From the NCBI GenBank assembly GCA_002027195.1, contig MWJO01000005.1, positions 86,595 to 150,594 on the forward strand: DNA of 64,000 nt, in the 5' to 3' direction. The stretch's first letter is position 1. Each line of letters begins with the position of its first letter. Under the pieces are notes generated by a model. It saw only the letters and a list, made by a program, of their open reading frames with translations. It made no database searches and was not told the origin of the DNA. Positions 17,680 through 28,761 of the stretch are shown here, piece by piece. Both the position numbers and the translations under genes were made by a program. The DNA comes from Streptomyces sp. GKU 895. Lineage in GTDB: Bacteria > Actinomycetota > Actinomycetes > Streptomycetales > Streptomycetaceae.

Positions 17680-18135
17680 CTACGCCTCTTCGGGCAGCTC
17701 TCCGACCCGGTTCTCCCACTTCGTGGAGAGCACGATGGTCGTCCGGGTGCGGGAGACACCCTTCGTCCCGCTGAGCCGCCGGATGATCTTCTCCAGGCCG
17801 TCCACGTCGCTGGCCCGCACCTTGAGCATGAACGAGTCGTCGCCCGCGATGAACCAGCAGTCCTCGATCTCCGGCAGGTCCTTCATCCGGCGGGCCACGT
17901 CCTCGTGGTCGGCGGCGTCGGAGAGGGAGATGCCGATCAGGGCGGTGACACCGAGGCCGAGGGAGGCGGCGTCGACGGTGGCGCGGTAGCCGGTGATGAC
18001 ACCGGCCGCCTCCAGCCGGTTGATGCGGTCCGTGACGCTGGGTCCCGACAGACCGACGAGGCGGCCCAGCTCCGCGTAGGAGGCCCGGCCGTTCTCCCTC
18101 AGGGCCTGGATGAGCTGCCTGTCCACCGCGTCCAT
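17680..18135 (-). CDS. Lrp/AsnC-family transcriptional regulator
   Basis: A 151-residue protein with the AsnC-type HTH (MDAVDRQLIQALRENGRASYAELGRLVGLS) and a C-terminal RAM ligand domain (EDCWFIAGDDSFMLKVR). It lies between mqnE and mqnM in the same orientation. It may respond to an amino acid; the link to menaquinone genes is positional. Confidence 0.94.
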   Translation of the reverse strand: MDAVDRQLIQALRENGRASYAELGRLVGLSGPSVTDRINRLEAAGVITGYRATVDAASLGLGVTALIGISLSDAADHEDVARRMKDLPEIEDCWFIAGDDSFMLKVRASDVDGLEKIIRRLSGTKGVSRTRTTIVLSTKWENRVGELPEEA

Positions 18136-18214
18136 GCGATCGAAGCCTTCCGCTGAAGAGGATCCCGAGAGTTCCCGAAGTGATGAGAGGTACTGCGACT
18201 TGCTCAGATGGCGC

Positions 18215-18895
18215 CTACGTCGTGCGGGTTCCGGACCCGCCCCCGAGTTCGCCCTTCCACCGCCGGTACAGCCGGTGCTCGACCCCCGCCGCGTCGAGGA
18301 CCCGTCCGGCGACGAAGTCGACGAGGTCCTGGATGTGGGTGGCGCCGGCGTAGAAGGCGGGCGAGGCGGGCACGACGGTGGCGCCGAGGTCGTCGAGGGT
18401 GACGAGGTGCCGCAGCGTCTGGCCGTTCAAGGGGGTCTCCCGTACGGCGACGACGAGCTTGCGGCGCTCCTTGAGGGTCACGCTCGCGGCGCGCTGGAGC
18501 AGGTCCTTGGAGAGCCCGAGGGCGACTCCGGCGACGCAGGCGGTGGAGGCGGGCACGATCAGCATGCCCTTGACGGGATACGACCCCGAGGACGGCCCCG
18601 CGGCGAGGTCACCGGCGTTCCAGTACCGCACGCGCGCGATGTCGACGTCGAAGCTCCCCGGCTTTCCGTCGGCTCCCCTGGCCAGCCATTCCCGCAGGTC
18701 GTCCTGCCAGTGCGCGTCCCGGAAGGCGATCTGGGTCTCGTCGAGCAGCGTCAGCCGCGAGGCCCTGCTGACGACCAGGTCGACGTCCTCCCCCGCCTCC
18801 ACCAGCGCCCGCAGCACCGCCGCCGCGTACGGCGTCCCGGATGCTCCGGACACCCCCACGATCCAAGGCACGCGCTGCGTTTCTCCTGCGTTCAC
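18215..18895 (-). CDS. mqnM: Flavin prenyltransferase UbiX (MqnM)
   Basis: A 226-residue flavoprotein. The N-terminal VGVSGASGTPYAAAVLRAL is the flavin site, VVSRAS and IVPASTACVAGVALGLS follow, and KERRKLVVAVRETPL is strongly conserved. UbiX makes prenylated FMN from FMN and dimethylallyl phosphate, the cofactor of the UbiD-type decarboxylase encoded at 19898-21349. Length is normal. Confidence 0.95.
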   Translation of the reverse strand: MNAGETQRVPWIVGVSGASGTPYAAAVLRALVEAGEDVDLVVSRASRLTLLDETQIAFRDAHWQDDLREWLARGADGKPGSFDVDIARVRYWNAGDLAAGPSSGSYPVKGMLIVPASTACVAGVALGLSKDLLQRAASVTLKERRKLVVAVRETPLNGQTLRHLVTLDDLGATVVPASPAFYAGATHIQDLVDFVAGRVLDAAGVEHRLYRRWKGELGGGSGTRTT

Positions 18896-18998
18896 CCTCC
18901 CGAGCCTACCGGCGGGGCAGGGAGACTTCCGGACCGGTGGGGCGCTTTCGGGGCGGCGGGGAGGCTGGTGCGAGGCCCGGTCCCGGTGCTGACCGGGG

Positions 18999-19901
18999 TC
19001 AGACCGTCAGCCCCCGCACCAGCAGGTCCAGCAGCGCACACACGAACAGGGCGATGCCGATGAACCCGTTGACGCTGAAGAACGCCCTGTTCAGGCGGGA
19101 CAGGTCGTGCGGGCGGACGATGTTGTGCTCGTACACGAAGGCCGCCGCGACGATCATCAGGCCCACCCAGAAGAACCCGCCGGCGTCGGTGGCGACGGCG
19201 TACCAGACCAGCAACCCCATGGTCAGGGCGTGGCAGATCCGCGCCCCCCAGATCGCCGCCGGGATGCCGAAGCGGGCCGGCACCGACATGACGCCGATCT
19301 CGCGGTCGGTCTCGACGTCCTGGCAGGCGTAGATCAGGTCGAAGCCGCCGATCCAGATGCCGACCGCGAGGCCGAGGAGCACCGCGTCCCAGGACCACTC
19401 GCCGGTGATCGCCAGCCAGCCGCCGACCGGGCCCATCGCCTGGGCGAGACCGAGGATGGCCTGCGGGAAGTTCGTGAACCGCTTGCCGTAGGGGTAGACC
19501 ACCATCGGGATCACGGCGACCGGGGCGAGGGCCAGGCACAGGGGGTTGAGGAGCGCCGCCGAGCCCAGGAAGATCACGACCGCGACCAGCGCGCCCGTCC
19601 ACGCGTGCTTGACCGACATCGCGCCGGTCACCAGCTCGCGGTGGGCCGTGCGCGGGTTCCGGGCGTCGATCTCCCGGTCGATGATCCGGTTGACCGCCAT
19701 GGCGAAGGTGCGCAGGCCGACCATGCAGACGGTGACGAGCAGCAGCCGCCCCCAGTGGATGTTCTTGTCCCACTCGAACATCGCGGTGAGCGCCGCGATG
19801 TAGGCGAAGGGCAGCGCGAACACCGAGTGCTCGATCATGACGAGGCGCAGGAACGCCTTCGTCCGTCCCGGCTGGGGGATCGCGGCAGACGCGGAACTCA
19901 C
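18999..19901 (-). CDS. mqnP: Menaquinone prenyltransferase MqnP (UbiA family)
   Basis: A 300-residue polytopic membrane protein of the UbiA superfamily. The two aspartate-rich motifs are [15 protein letters not shown] and DVETDREIG, which bind Mg-polyprenyl diphosphate. About 8-9 hydrophobic helices are visible. I start at the GTG at 19901, which overlaps the mqnL stop by four bases (translational coupling). It prenylates the 1,4-dihydroxy-6-naphthoate-type acceptor in futalosine menaquinone synthesis. Confidence 0.94.
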   Translation of the reverse strand: MSSASAAIPQPGRTKAFLRLVMIEHSVFALPFAYIAALTAMFEWDKNIHWGRLLLVTVCMVGLRTFAMAVNRIIDREIDARNPRTAHRELVTGAMSVKHAWTGALVAVVIFLGSAALLNPLCLALAPVAVIPMVVYPYGKRFTNFPQAILGLAQAMGPVGGWLAITGEWSWDAVLLGLAVGIWIGGFDLIYACQDVETDREIGVMSVPARFGIPAAIWGARICHALTMGLLVWYAVATDAGGFFWVGLMIVAAAFVYEHNIVRPHDLSRLNRAFFSVNGFIGIALFVCALLDLLVRGLTV

Positions 19902-21349
19902 AGGCCGTACTCCTTCCAGCGGCGGTCGACCTTCGCCGCCGTCTCCGGGTCGGACACCACCATGTCCGGCCAGCCGCCGTCGCGGGTGTAGCCCTCCTCG
20001 GGCCACTTCTTCGTCGCGTCGATCCCCGCCTTGCCGCCCCAGAACTGCTGGTAGGAGGCGTGGTCGAGGTGGTCGACCGGTCCTTCGACGACCGACAGGT
20101 CACGCGCGTAGTCCGTGTTGCCGAGCGCCCGCCACGCGACCTCGTGGAGGTCGTGGACATCGCAGTCCGAGTCGACGACCACGATCAGCTTGGTCAGGGA
20201 CATCATGTGGGCGCCCCACACAGCGTGCATCACCTTTTGGGCGTGCTTGGGGTACTTCTTGTCGATCGAGATGATCGCGCAGTTGTGGAACCCGCCCGCT
20301 TCGGGCAGGTGGTAGTCCACGATGTCCGGCACGATGATCTTCAGCAGGGGGAGGAAGAAGCGCTCGGTCGCACGACCCAGCGGACCGTCCTCCGTCGGGG
20401 GGCGGCCTACGACGATCGACTGAAGCAGCGGCCGCTTGCGCATGGTCACGCAGTCGATCTTCAGCGCCGGGAACGGCTCCTGCGGGGTGTAGAACCCGGT
20501 GTGGTCGCCGAAGGGCCCTTCGGGCAGCATCTCGCCCGGCTCCAGCCACCCCTCGATGACGACCTCGGCCTGCGCCGGAACCTGCAACGGCACGGTCTTG
20601 CAGTCGACCATCTCGATCCGCTTGCCGGCGATGAACCCGGCGAACAGGTACTCGTCGATGTCCCCGGGGAGCGGCGCGGTGGACGCGTAGGTCACGGCCG
20701 GCGGGCAGCCGAAGGCGATCGCGACCGGGAGGCGTTCCCCCCGGCGGGCCGCCACCTGGTAGTGGTTCCGGCTGTCCTTGTGGATCTGCCAGTGCATGCC
20801 GATCGTGCGCTTGTCGTGGCGCTGGAGGCGGTACAGACCGAGGTTGCGGATGCCGGTTTCCGGGTCCTTGGTGTGGGTCAGGCCCAGGTTGAAGAAGGAG
20901 CCGCCGTCCTGCGGCCAGGTGAACAGCGCCGGAAGCTGGTCGAGGTCGACGTCGTCGCCGGTGAGGACGACCTCCTGGACCGGGGCCTCTTTCACCTTCT
21001 TCGGCGGGACGTGCGTCATCGCGCCGAGCTTGCCGAAGGCCTCCCGCACGCCCACGAAGCCGTGCGGCAGTTCGGGGCGCAGCAGCCCGCCGATCTTGTC
21101 GGAGATGTCCTCGTACGACTTCAGGCCCAGCGACTTCAGCAGCCGCCGGTCGGTTCCGAAGACGTTCATCGCGAGGGGCATCGAGGAGCCCTTCACGTTC
21201 TCGAAGAGGAGCGCGGGGCCGCCTGCCTTGTTGACCCGGTCGACGATCTCCCCGACCTCCAGATACGGGTCGACCTCGGCCTTGACGCGCTTGAGGTCGC
21301 CCTCGCGTTCCAGGGCCCTGAGCAGCGAGCGAAGATCGTCGTAAGCCAT
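19898..21349 (-). CDS. mqnL: UbiD-family decarboxylase MqnL
   Basis: A 483-residue UbiD-type prenyl-FMN-dependent decarboxylase starting at the ATG at 21349 ([19 protein letters not shown]). Conserved features include [23 protein letters not shown], the metal/prFMN region [15 protein letters not shown] with the catalytic E-x-D pattern, and [16 protein letters not shown]. It decarboxylates the prenylated naphthoate. It is coupled to mqnP and works with the MqnM-supplied cofactor. Confidence 0.95.
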   Translation of the reverse strand: MAYDDLRSLLRALEREGDLKRVKAEVDPYLEVGEIVDRVNKAGGPALLFENVKGSSMPLAMNVFGTDRRLLKSLGLKSYEDISDKIGGLLRPELPHGFVGVREAFGKLGAMTHVPPKKVKEAPVQEVVLTGDDVDLDQLPALFTWPQDGGSFFNLGLTHTKDPETGIRNLGLYRLQRHDKRTIGMHWQIHKDSRNHYQVAARRGERLPVAIAFGCPPAVTYASTAPLPGDIDEYLFAGFIAGKRIEMVDCKTVPLQVPAQAEVVIEGWLEPGEMLPEGPFGDHTGFYTPQEPFPALKIDCVTMRKRPLLQSIVVGRPPTEDGPLGRATERFFLPLLKIIVPDIVDYHLPEAGGFHNCAIISIDKKYPKHAQKVMHAVWGAHMMSLTKLIVVVDSDCDVHDLHEVAWRALGNTDYARDLSVVEGPVDHLDHASYQQFWGGKAGIDATKKWPEEGYTRDGGWPDMVVSDPETAAKVDRRWKEYGL

Positions 21350-21436
21350 GCGTCCCAGTATCCGGTACGGGCTACCCTGGCCCTGTACCTGGGGGCTGTG
21401 ATCGCGGCCCCGACGACCGTCCCGTGGGAGGGCCCC

Positions 21437-21751
21437 ATGCTCCGGGTGCTGATGTTCCTCGTGCCGCTGGCGCTGAGCATCTACGCGTTCATCGACTGCA
21501 TCAGCACGCAGGACGAGGACGTCCGCCACATGCCCAAGCCGCTGTGGGCGATCCTCGTGCTGCTGTTCCCGATCGTGGGCTCGATCTCCTGGATGATCGC
21601 GGGCAAGAAGCGCAGCCTGGCCGCCGAGGGCTGGTCCGGCGTCCGGTCCGGCCAGTCGCAGCGCTGGGTCGCGCCCGACGACAACCCCGAGTTCCTGAAG
21701 TCCCTCGACCAGGACGACGACCGCGACCGGAAGAAGCGGGACGAGCCCTGA
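21437..21751 (+). CDS. PLDc_N-domain small membrane protein
   Basis: A 104-residue protein starting at the ATG at 21437 (GGGAGG just upstream). Two transmembrane helices (residues ~2-22 and ~36-56) carry the phospholipase-D N-terminal-like signature [21 protein letters not shown] charged cytoplasmic tail follows ([16 protein letters not shown]). It ends one base before the LysR gene, so they may be co-transcribed. Function unknown. Confidence 0.88.
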   Translation: MLRVLMFLVPLALSIYAFIDCISTQDEDVRHMPKPLWAILVLLFPIVGSISWMIAGKKRSLAAEGWSGVRSGQSQRWVAPDDNPEFLKSLDQDDDRDRKKRDEP

Positions 21752-21752
21752 C

Positions 21753-22637
21753 GTGGAGCTGCGGCTGCTGGTCACCTTCGAGAAGGTCGCCGGGGTGCTC
21801 AGCTTCACCCGGGCCGCGGCCGAGCTGAACTACGCCCAGTCCAGCGTCACCAGCCAGATCCGCGCCCTGGAGGACTCGCTCGGCGTGGAGCTGTTCGACC
21901 GGCTCGGCAGCCGAATCCGGCTCACGGAGGCCGGGGAGCGGCTGCTGCCGTACGCCCGCCAGATCATCGAGCTGAGCGCGGAGGCGCGGGCGGCCGTGAC
22001 GGATGCCGAGGAGCCCTCCGGCACGCTCGCCGTCGGCACCATGGAGTCGCTGACCTCGTACCGGCTGCCGCCGCTCCTCGAACTCTTCCACCACCGCTAT
22101 CCGAAGGTACGGCTGTCGCTGCGCACGACCCTCGGTGACGAGACCCGGCAGGCACTGCGGCAGGGCACCTACGACGTGGGCTTCCTGATGGAGGCGGAGA
22201 CCGTGCACCCGGGCCTGGAGAGCGAGGTGCTGGCGGTGGAGCCGCTGGCGCTGGTGGCGGCGCCGGAACATGCGCTCAAGGGCCGGGAGTTGGCGACCGC
22301 CGATCTTCTGGGCCAACCTCTCCTCGCCACCGAACCGGGCTGCGCCTACCGGGACTTGTTCGAGCGGGAGCTCAACTCCCTCGGCGGGCCGGCCGCCTTC
22401 ATGGAGTTCGGCACGATCGAGGCCACCAAACGCGCGGCGGCGGCCGGTCTCGGCATCGCGCTGCTGCCGGAGATCACGGTCGCCGCCGAACTCGCGGGGG
22501 GCTCTCTCGTACGACTGGACTGGGAGCCGCCGTTCACGCTCCGGACGCAGCTCGCGTGGCGGTCGGGGAAGCGGCTGCCGGCACATGTGCGGCTGTTCGC
22601 GGAGCAGGCGCGGAAGCTGGTGTCCGAGCAAGGGTGA
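21753..22637 (+). CDS. LysR-family transcriptional regulator
   Basis: A 294-residue LysR protein with a GTG start at 21753 immediately after the previous stop. HTH at residues 1-60 (FTRAAAELNYAQSSVTSQIRALE), then the substrate-binding domain (GTLAVGTMESLTSYRLPPLL). Its last ~100 bp overlap the convergent EamA transporter gene. It may control that transporter. Confidence 0.94.
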   Translation: MELRLLVTFEKVAGVLSFTRAAAELNYAQSSVTSQIRALEDSLGVELFDRLGSRIRLTEAGERLLPYARQIIELSAEARAAVTDAEEPSGTLAVGTMESLTSYRLPPLLELFHHRYPKVRLSLRTTLGDETRQALRQGTYDVGFLMEAETVHPGLESEVLAVEPLALVAAPEHALKGRELATADLLGQPLLATEPGCAYRDLFERELNSLGGPAAFMEFGTIEATKRAAAAGLGIALLPEITVAAELAGGSLVRLDWEPPFTLRTQLAWRSGKRLPAHVRLFAEQARKLVSEQG

Positions 22638-23508
22638 CCTTGAGGCTCGCGAGGACGATCAGCGGGACGCCGAGCGCCTGGACGAGGCCGATGTGGTGGC
22701 CGTACACCGCCCAGTCCATGCCCATCGCGACGGCCGGGTAGACGAAGGCCAGGACGGCGATCTTCGACAGCGGCAGCCGGGCGTAGGCGGCGTACATCAG
22801 GACGTACATCAGGCCGGTGTGGATGAAGCCGAGCCCGACCAGCCAGCCCCAGTCGCCCGCGCTCGTGCCGCTCATCGCGCCGAAGTCGGCGAAGGGCAGC
22901 AGCAGCGGGATGCCGACGAGGACCTGGACGAGGGCGATGAGGTGCGGGCGGACGCCGGTGATCCGCTTGGTGACGAGGGTGGACAGGCCGTAGAGGAGGG
23001 CCGCGAGCAACGCCTGTCCGACGCCGAGGAGATAGGTGCCGCCGCTGGTGAAGTCCCCCGGTGTGACGCCCGAGACCAGGACCAGCCCCGCGAAGGCCAG
23101 CCCGATCCAGCCCGCCTTCGCGGCCGTCAGACGCTCACGGAACAGGAGGGCGCCCAGCAGCACGACGTAGAACGGCTGGGTGTGGTAGACGACCGTCGCC
23201 ACGGAGATCGAGGTGTTCTCGTACGACTCGAAGAGGAACACCCAGTTGAAGACGATGAACACCCCGCCCAGGACGGCGAGTCCGAGAGTGCACGGGGTGA
23301 AGCCGTGGTCGCGGAGCCAGCCGCGGGACAGGACGTAGGTCCCGAGCGCGAGGGCGCCGAAGACCACGCGGAAGAAGACCACGTCGAAGGGGGAGGCACC
23401 CGACTCGACGACGAAGACGCCGAGGGTGCCGGAGAGGATCATGGCGGTCGTGAGCTGGGCGATGCCCTTGCGGTCGGAGGTCATGTCCTTGACGGTAGGA
23501 GCGGGCAT
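22534..23508 (-). CDS. EamA/DMT-family transporter
   Basis: A 324-residue membrane protein with ten predicted helices and two EamA repeats (for example SFFRVVFGALALG-type and YLLGVGQALLAALLYGLST regions). The family exports or exchanges small metabolites such as amino acids. The C-terminal ~30 residues are Ala/Pro-rich and cytoplasmic, and overlap the LysR 3' end. Confidence 0.9.
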   Translation of the reverse strand: MPAPTVKDMTSDRKGIAQLTTAMILSGTLGVFVVESGASPFDVVFFRVVFGALALGTYVLSRGWLRDHGFTPCTLGLAVLGGVFIVFNWVFLFESYENTSISVATVVYHTQPFYVVLLGALLFRERLTAAKAGWIGLAFAGLVLVSGVTPGDFTSGGTYLLGVGQALLAALLYGLSTLVTKRITGVRPHLIALVQVLVGIPLLLPFADFGAMSGTSAGDWGWLVGLGFIHTGLMYVLMYAAYARLPLSKIAVLAFVYPAVAMGMDWAVYGHHIGLVQALGVPLIVLASLKVTLARTPASAPAPRTAAHVPAAASPTATRAASGA

Positions 23509-23653
23509 CGGTGCAGGTCCACGCGCCAGTGGGGGGTCCTGCCGATGGGGTCATCGGCGGCGTCGATGCGTGCAGGTTGTACGCCGCCGGGCCCCCCGAA
23601 GCGGACAATGCGCCCCTGTGCCCGGACCGGCCGGAACCGGACACTTACCTCGC

Positions 23654-25060
23654 ATGACGACTGCTCCCGCCGACTCCTCCGGCACCCTCGCCCCCGCATA
23701 CGGTGACAAGGTCATCGCCGTCGAGACGGCGGGCTCGGAGCCCATCCCGGACGCCGAACGGCACGGTTCGCCGCTCCAGCTGCTGTGGACCTGGGCCTCC
23801 CCGAACATCGAGTTCGCCACCGTCTTCATCGGTGTGATCTCGGTGCTCTTCTTCGGCCTGAGTTTCTGGGAGGCGACCGCGGCCATCGTCCTCGGCACCG
23901 CCGTCGGTGCGATCACCCAGGGCTTCCTCTCCCTGGACGGTCCGCGCTTCGGCGTCCCGCAGATGGTGATCGGCCGGTTCTCCTTCGGCTACTTCGGCAA
24001 CATCCTGCCGTCCGCGGCCAACGGCCTGATCGCGGGCGTGGGCTGGTTCGCGGTGAACAGCGTGAGCGCGGCCTTCGCCCTGAACACGCTGACCGACCTG
24101 CGCCCCCTGCCCTCCCTCCTCCTGGTGGTCGTGGCCGAGATCGTGATCGGCTTCATCGGCCACAACTTCGTGCACACCTTCGAGAAGTACGTGTTCCCCG
24201 CGCTCGCCGTGATCTTCCTTCTGGCCGGTGTGTGGACCTTCAAGGACGCGGACCTCGGCGGCGGCGGCACGGGCGGCGGCATCGGCGGGTTCCTGCTCGC
24301 GTTCAGCGCGGCCTGGGGCTACGCGGCCGGCTGGAACCCGTACGCCTCGGACTACGCGCGCTATCTGCCGCGCACCGCGAACAAGCTGAAGACGATCGTC
24401 TACCCGGCGGTCGGCCTGTTCGTGTCCGTCGCCCTCGTGGCGGTCATCGGCGCGGCCTCGGCGACGATCGTGGCGCCGAAGGACGCCACCCCGACGGCGG
24501 CCTTCACCGGTCATCTCCCGGGCTGGCTGGGTGACCTGGTGCTCCTCGCCATCATCCTCGGGGCCATCTCGGCGAACGCCCTCAACATCTACTCGGGCGC
24601 GATCTCCATCACCTCCTTCGGCCTGAAGCTCCCGACGTGGCTGAGCCGCAGCGTGCTGGTCGTGGTGTCCGGTGTGGCCGGGACGGCGGCGGCGTGGGCC
24701 TCGCTCGACGACGCGGGGTCGGCGTACGAGGCGTTCCTGCTGGTGATCGCGTACTGGGTGGCCCCTTGGCTGGGCGTCGTCCTGGTGGAGCGGTGGTTCC
24801 AGTCCCGCACGGCCACGGACGAGGAGCTGTCGGCCCGGCTGACCGACCGTTCCTTCACCAACTGGCCCGGTGTCGCGGCCCTGTTGATCGGCGTCGCGGT
24901 GTCCGTGCCGCTCTTCTCCAACCAGGAGGACTTCGTCGGCTACGTCCCGAAGCACTGGCCGTCCTTCGGCGACATCACGCCGGTCGTCGGGTTCGTGGTG
25001 AGCGCGGGGCTGTACGCGGTGCTGCGGCGGGCGAAGGCGCCTCAGCCCACGTCCGCGTAG
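23654..25060 (+). CDS. NCS1-family cytosine/purine permease (CodB-like)
   Basis: A 468-residue membrane protein with about twelve helices. It has the NCS1 signature around GLSFWEATAAIVLGTAVGA, then GPRFGVPQMVIGRFSFGYFGN and NPYASDYARYLP. It imports cytosine, purines or related bases with a cation. The start at 23654 gives MTTAPADSSG. It stands alone but matches the nucleobase theme of the deaminase / PucR genes at 29-32 kb. The 3' end overlaps the convergent gene by 19 bp. Confidence 0.93.
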   Translation: MTTAPADSSGTLAPAYGDKVIAVETAGSEPIPDAERHGSPLQLLWTWASPNIEFATVFIGVISVLFFGLSFWEATAAIVLGTAVGAITQGFLSLDGPRFGVPQMVIGRFSFGYFGNILPSAANGLIAGVGWFAVNSVSAAFALNTLTDLRPLPSLLLVVVAEIVIGFIGHNFVHTFEKYVFPALAVIFLLAGVWTFKDADLGGGGTGGGIGGFLLAFSAAWGYAAGWNPYASDYARYLPRTANKLKTIVYPAVGLFVSVALVAVIGAASATIVAPKDATPTAAFTGHLPGWLGDLVLLAIILGAISANALNIYSGAISITSFGLKLPTWLSRSVLVVVSGVAGTAAAWASLDDAGSAYEAFLLVIAYWVAPWLGVVLVERWFQSRTATDEELSARLTDRSFTNWPGVAALLIGVAVSVPLFSNQEDFVGYVPKHWPSFGDITPVVGFVVSAGLYAVLRRAKAPQPTSA

Positions 25061-25650
25061 GCCTGGTCGACGTACTCCACCTTGATGTACCGGGGGCCGA
25101 ACTCCTTCTTGACGAGGGGTTCGGCCTTCTTCGGGTCGTCGACGCCGACATGGACGAACCCCCGCTCGTCGACCCCGACCTCACGCATCTGGAAGGTGCC
25201 GTCCCAGCGGGTCATGTCCTCGCTGATCCGCTCGGCGAGGGCGTCGAGGGTCTCGCGGTCGACGTCGGCGGGGTGCAGCCGCAGCTTCACGCCCTTCTCG
25301 GCGGCGTCACAGGCGGCCTTGTCGAAGTCGTCGGAGGGGATGCGCCAGACGTCGGCGGCAGCGGCTTCCTCGTCGACGCCCATGCCGGTGTAGACGTCGG
25401 CGTACCTGCCCGCGGCGAGCTCGTCGATGCGGGCGAGGGTGCGGTTGAGGGGGGTGTCGTCGGGGGCGTCACCGTCCGCGCGGCCCGACCGGGTGCCGAC
25501 GCACCGGTCCTCCGCCGGGGGCGACGGGGAGGTTGTCGCGGCGACGTCCACGTCCGCGTGCCCGGTCTCCGACGCGTCCACGTACAGGGCCGCCCCCACC
25601 ACCACACCGGCGGTGGCCACGGCCGCCAGGATCCAGCTCCGGTTCCTCAT
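25042..25650 (-). CDS. Membrane-anchored hypothetical protein
   Basis: A 202-residue protein with one N-terminal hydrophobic helix (SWILAAVATAGVVVGAALYV) acting as an uncleaved signal-anchor. The rest is soluble, acidic and presumably extracytoplasmic (TLARIDELAAGRYADVYTGM, FDKAACDAAEKGVKLRLHP). No known enzyme motif is recognised. The ribosome-binding site before the ATG at 25650 is weak, so the start is uncertain. Confidence 0.75.
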   Translation of the reverse strand: MRNRSWILAAVATAGVVVGAALYVDASETGHADVDVAATTSPSPPAEDRCVGTRSGRADGDAPDDTPLNRTLARIDELAAGRYADVYTGMGVDEEAAAADVWRIPSDDFDKAACDAAEKGVKLRLHPADVDRETLDALAERISEDMTRWDGTFQMREVGVDERGFVHVGVDDPKKAEPLVKKEFGPRYIKVEYVDQAYADVG

Positions 25651-25687
25651 GCGACTGTGACGCGGGAGAGGGCGCGGAGGTTCGCTC

Positions 25688-26005
25688 TCAGTCGCCCCGG
25701 AGCACCAGTTCCAGCAGCCCCGGGAAGCGGGCGTCGAACTCCTCCCGCCGCAGCCGGTTGACCCGCCGGGGCCCCTCGTCCCGCTGTTCCACGAGCCCGG
25801 CCGCGCGCAGCACCGCGAAGTGGTGGCTCTTGGCCGCCTTGCCGACCGGCACGTCGAAGGTGCCGCAGCTGCGCGACCAGTCCTCGGAGGCGGCCAGCTC
25901 CCGCACCAGCTGGGCCCGCACGGGGTCGGCGAGGGCGGCGAGCGCGGTGAGCACCGGGACGTCGTCGGGGTGGGTGTGCTCGGGGGCGGCACGGTGACTC
26001 GCCAT
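25688..26005 (-). CDS. ArsR-type winged-helix regulator
   Basis: A 105-residue protein from the ATG at 26005 (GGGAGGACACC upstream). The fold is ArsR-like: LTALAALADPVRAQLVRELA, then GKAAKSHHFAVLRAAGLVEQ as recognition helix. No metal-binding Cys pair in the usual helix position, so it is probably a non-metal member. It is divergent from a quinone oxidoreductase, a common Streptomyces pairing. Confidence 0.92.
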   Translation of the reverse strand: MASHRAAPEHTHPDDVPVLTALAALADPVRAQLVRELAASEDWSRSCGTFDVPVGKAAKSHHFAVLRAAGLVEQRDEGPRRVNRLRREEFDARFPGLLELVLRGD

Positions 26006-26078
26006 GGTGTCCTCCCGCTCATGACCACTTGCAGAGTGTTCGATGAAAACCATACAGTGGCGAGTGTTCGCTTCTCAT

Positions 26079-26114
26079 TGAACAGTCTGAACGGCCTGAA
26101 CGGTCTGAACAGTC
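26079..26114. repeat. Four tandem 9-bp repeats in divergent promoter
   Basis: Four head-to-tail units, TGAACAGTC, TGAACGGCC, TGAACGGTC, TGAACAGTC, sit between the ArsR-type gene (start 26005) and the oxidoreductase (start 26142). The exact 9-bp phase makes a multi-site operator possible, but it could also be a simple slippage repeat. Confidence 0.65.
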
Positions 26115-26141
26115 CCAGCGGTCCAGAACGGGGTGTGCGGC

Positions 26142-27113
26142 ATGCGCGCGATCGAGTTCCAGGAGTACGGCGGTCCCGAGGTCCTCAAGGTTGTCGAGAC
26201 GGAGGCCCCCGAGCCCGGCCCCGGGCAGGTGAGCGTCGACGTGGCGTACGCCGGGATCAACTTCGCCGACCTCAAGGCGCGGGAGACGGGGTACCGGGTG
26301 CCGCGGCTGCCGTTCGTGCCCGGCCTGGAGGTCTCCGGGCGGGTCCGGGCGCTGGGCGAGGGGGTCACCGGCCTGACCGCCGGCCAGGAGGTCACCGCGC
26401 TGACCGAGGGCGGCGCCTACGCGGACGTGGCCGTCGCGGACGCGACGACCGTCTTCCCGGTCCCGTCCGGCGTCGGTCTGCGCACGGCGGCGACCTTGCC
26501 GACGGTGCTGCCGACGGCATACGCGCTGGTCCACTCCGTGGGCCGGCTCCAGCCCGGCGAGACCGTGCTGGTGCAGGGCGCGGCGGGCGGTGTCGGCACG
26601 GTGCTCGGGCAGTTGGCGAAGGCCGCGGGCGGCACGGTGTACGGCGTGGTGTCGAGCGCCGCCAAGGCGGAGTACGCGCGGGAGTACGGGTACGACGAGG
26701 TCTTCGTCGGCGACTTCGAGAAGCCGGTGCGGGCGGCGACGGGCGGTCGCGGGGTCGACCTGGTCCTGGACCCGGTGGGCGGCGACACCCTGCGCGCCGG
26801 CCTCGCCTCGCTCGCCGTCTTCGGACGCCTGGTCTCCTTCGGCAACGCGAGCGGGGCCCCGGCGTGGAGCGTGGGGCAGCCCGAGCTGTACCCGCGCGGC
26901 ATCACGGTCGGCGGCTTCTCCATCCTCACCCTGGCCCAGACCGCCCCGGACGAACTCCGGGCACTGGCCGAGCGGGCGTTCACGAAGGCCGTCGACGGGA
27001 CGGTCACCCTGCCGGTCACCGCCGAGTTCGCCCTGGAGGAGGCGGCGGAGGCCCACCGGCTGATGGGGGCGCGGACGAGCACGGGGAAGCTGCTGCTGAG
27101 GGTCGGCGGCTGA
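26142..27113 (+). CDS. NADPH:quinone oxidoreductase (zinc-free MDR family)
   Basis: A 323-residue medium-chain dehydrogenase/reductase. The N-terminal GroES-like fold starts MRAIEFQEYGGPEVLKVVE, and NADPH binds at VLVQGAAGGVGTVLGQLAK. The zinc ligands of true alcohol dehydrogenases are absent, which fits quinone oxidoreductase (QOR, ζ-crystallin type). It probably reduces quinones or enones under control of the divergent ArsR-type regulator. Confidence 0.93.
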   Translation: MRAIEFQEYGGPEVLKVVETEAPEPGPGQVSVDVAYAGINFADLKARETGYRVPRLPFVPGLEVSGRVRALGEGVTGLTAGQEVTALTEGGAYADVAVADATTVFPVPSGVGLRTAATLPTVLPTAYALVHSVGRLQPGETVLVQGAAGGVGTVLGQLAKAAGGTVYGVVSSAAKAEYAREYGYDEVFVGDFEKPVRAATGGRGVDLVLDPVGGDTLRAGLASLAVFGRLVSFGNASGAPAWSVGQPELYPRGITVGGFSILTLAQTAPDELRALAERAFTKAVDGTVTLPVTAEFALEEAAEAHRLMGARTSTGKLLLRVGG

Positions 27114-27172
27114 GGGGGCGGGAGCACCGGCCGGTCGCGGGGGGAGTGACGGGGGCCACTCGAGCACGGGGT

Positions 27173-28662
<1,490 letters not shown>

Positions 28663-28683
28663 CGCAGTCGCTTGATGGCCTTG

Positions 28684-28716
28684 AAGGCCGGTCTCCGAAA
28701 GGGGGGCCGGCCTTTT
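28684..28716 (+). terminator. Rho-independent terminator of argG
   Basis: A perfect 8-bp stem AAGGCCGG / CCGGCCTT with a 15-nt loop, followed directly by TTTT, lies 20 bp after the argG stop. Confidence 0.85.
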
Positions 28717-28761
28717 CGGCCTCTGGACATTTCGTGACGAATTTTGACATCGTCCGGTGCC

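Noticed and set aside
20060..21751. Plus-strand frame of ~560 codons opposite mqnL
   Set aside because: Only its last ~100 codons are real (PLDc_N protein starting at 21437 with its own ribosome-binding site).
26079..26114. Possible CRISPR-like array
   Set aside because: Units are only 9 bp, without spacers and without cas genes.
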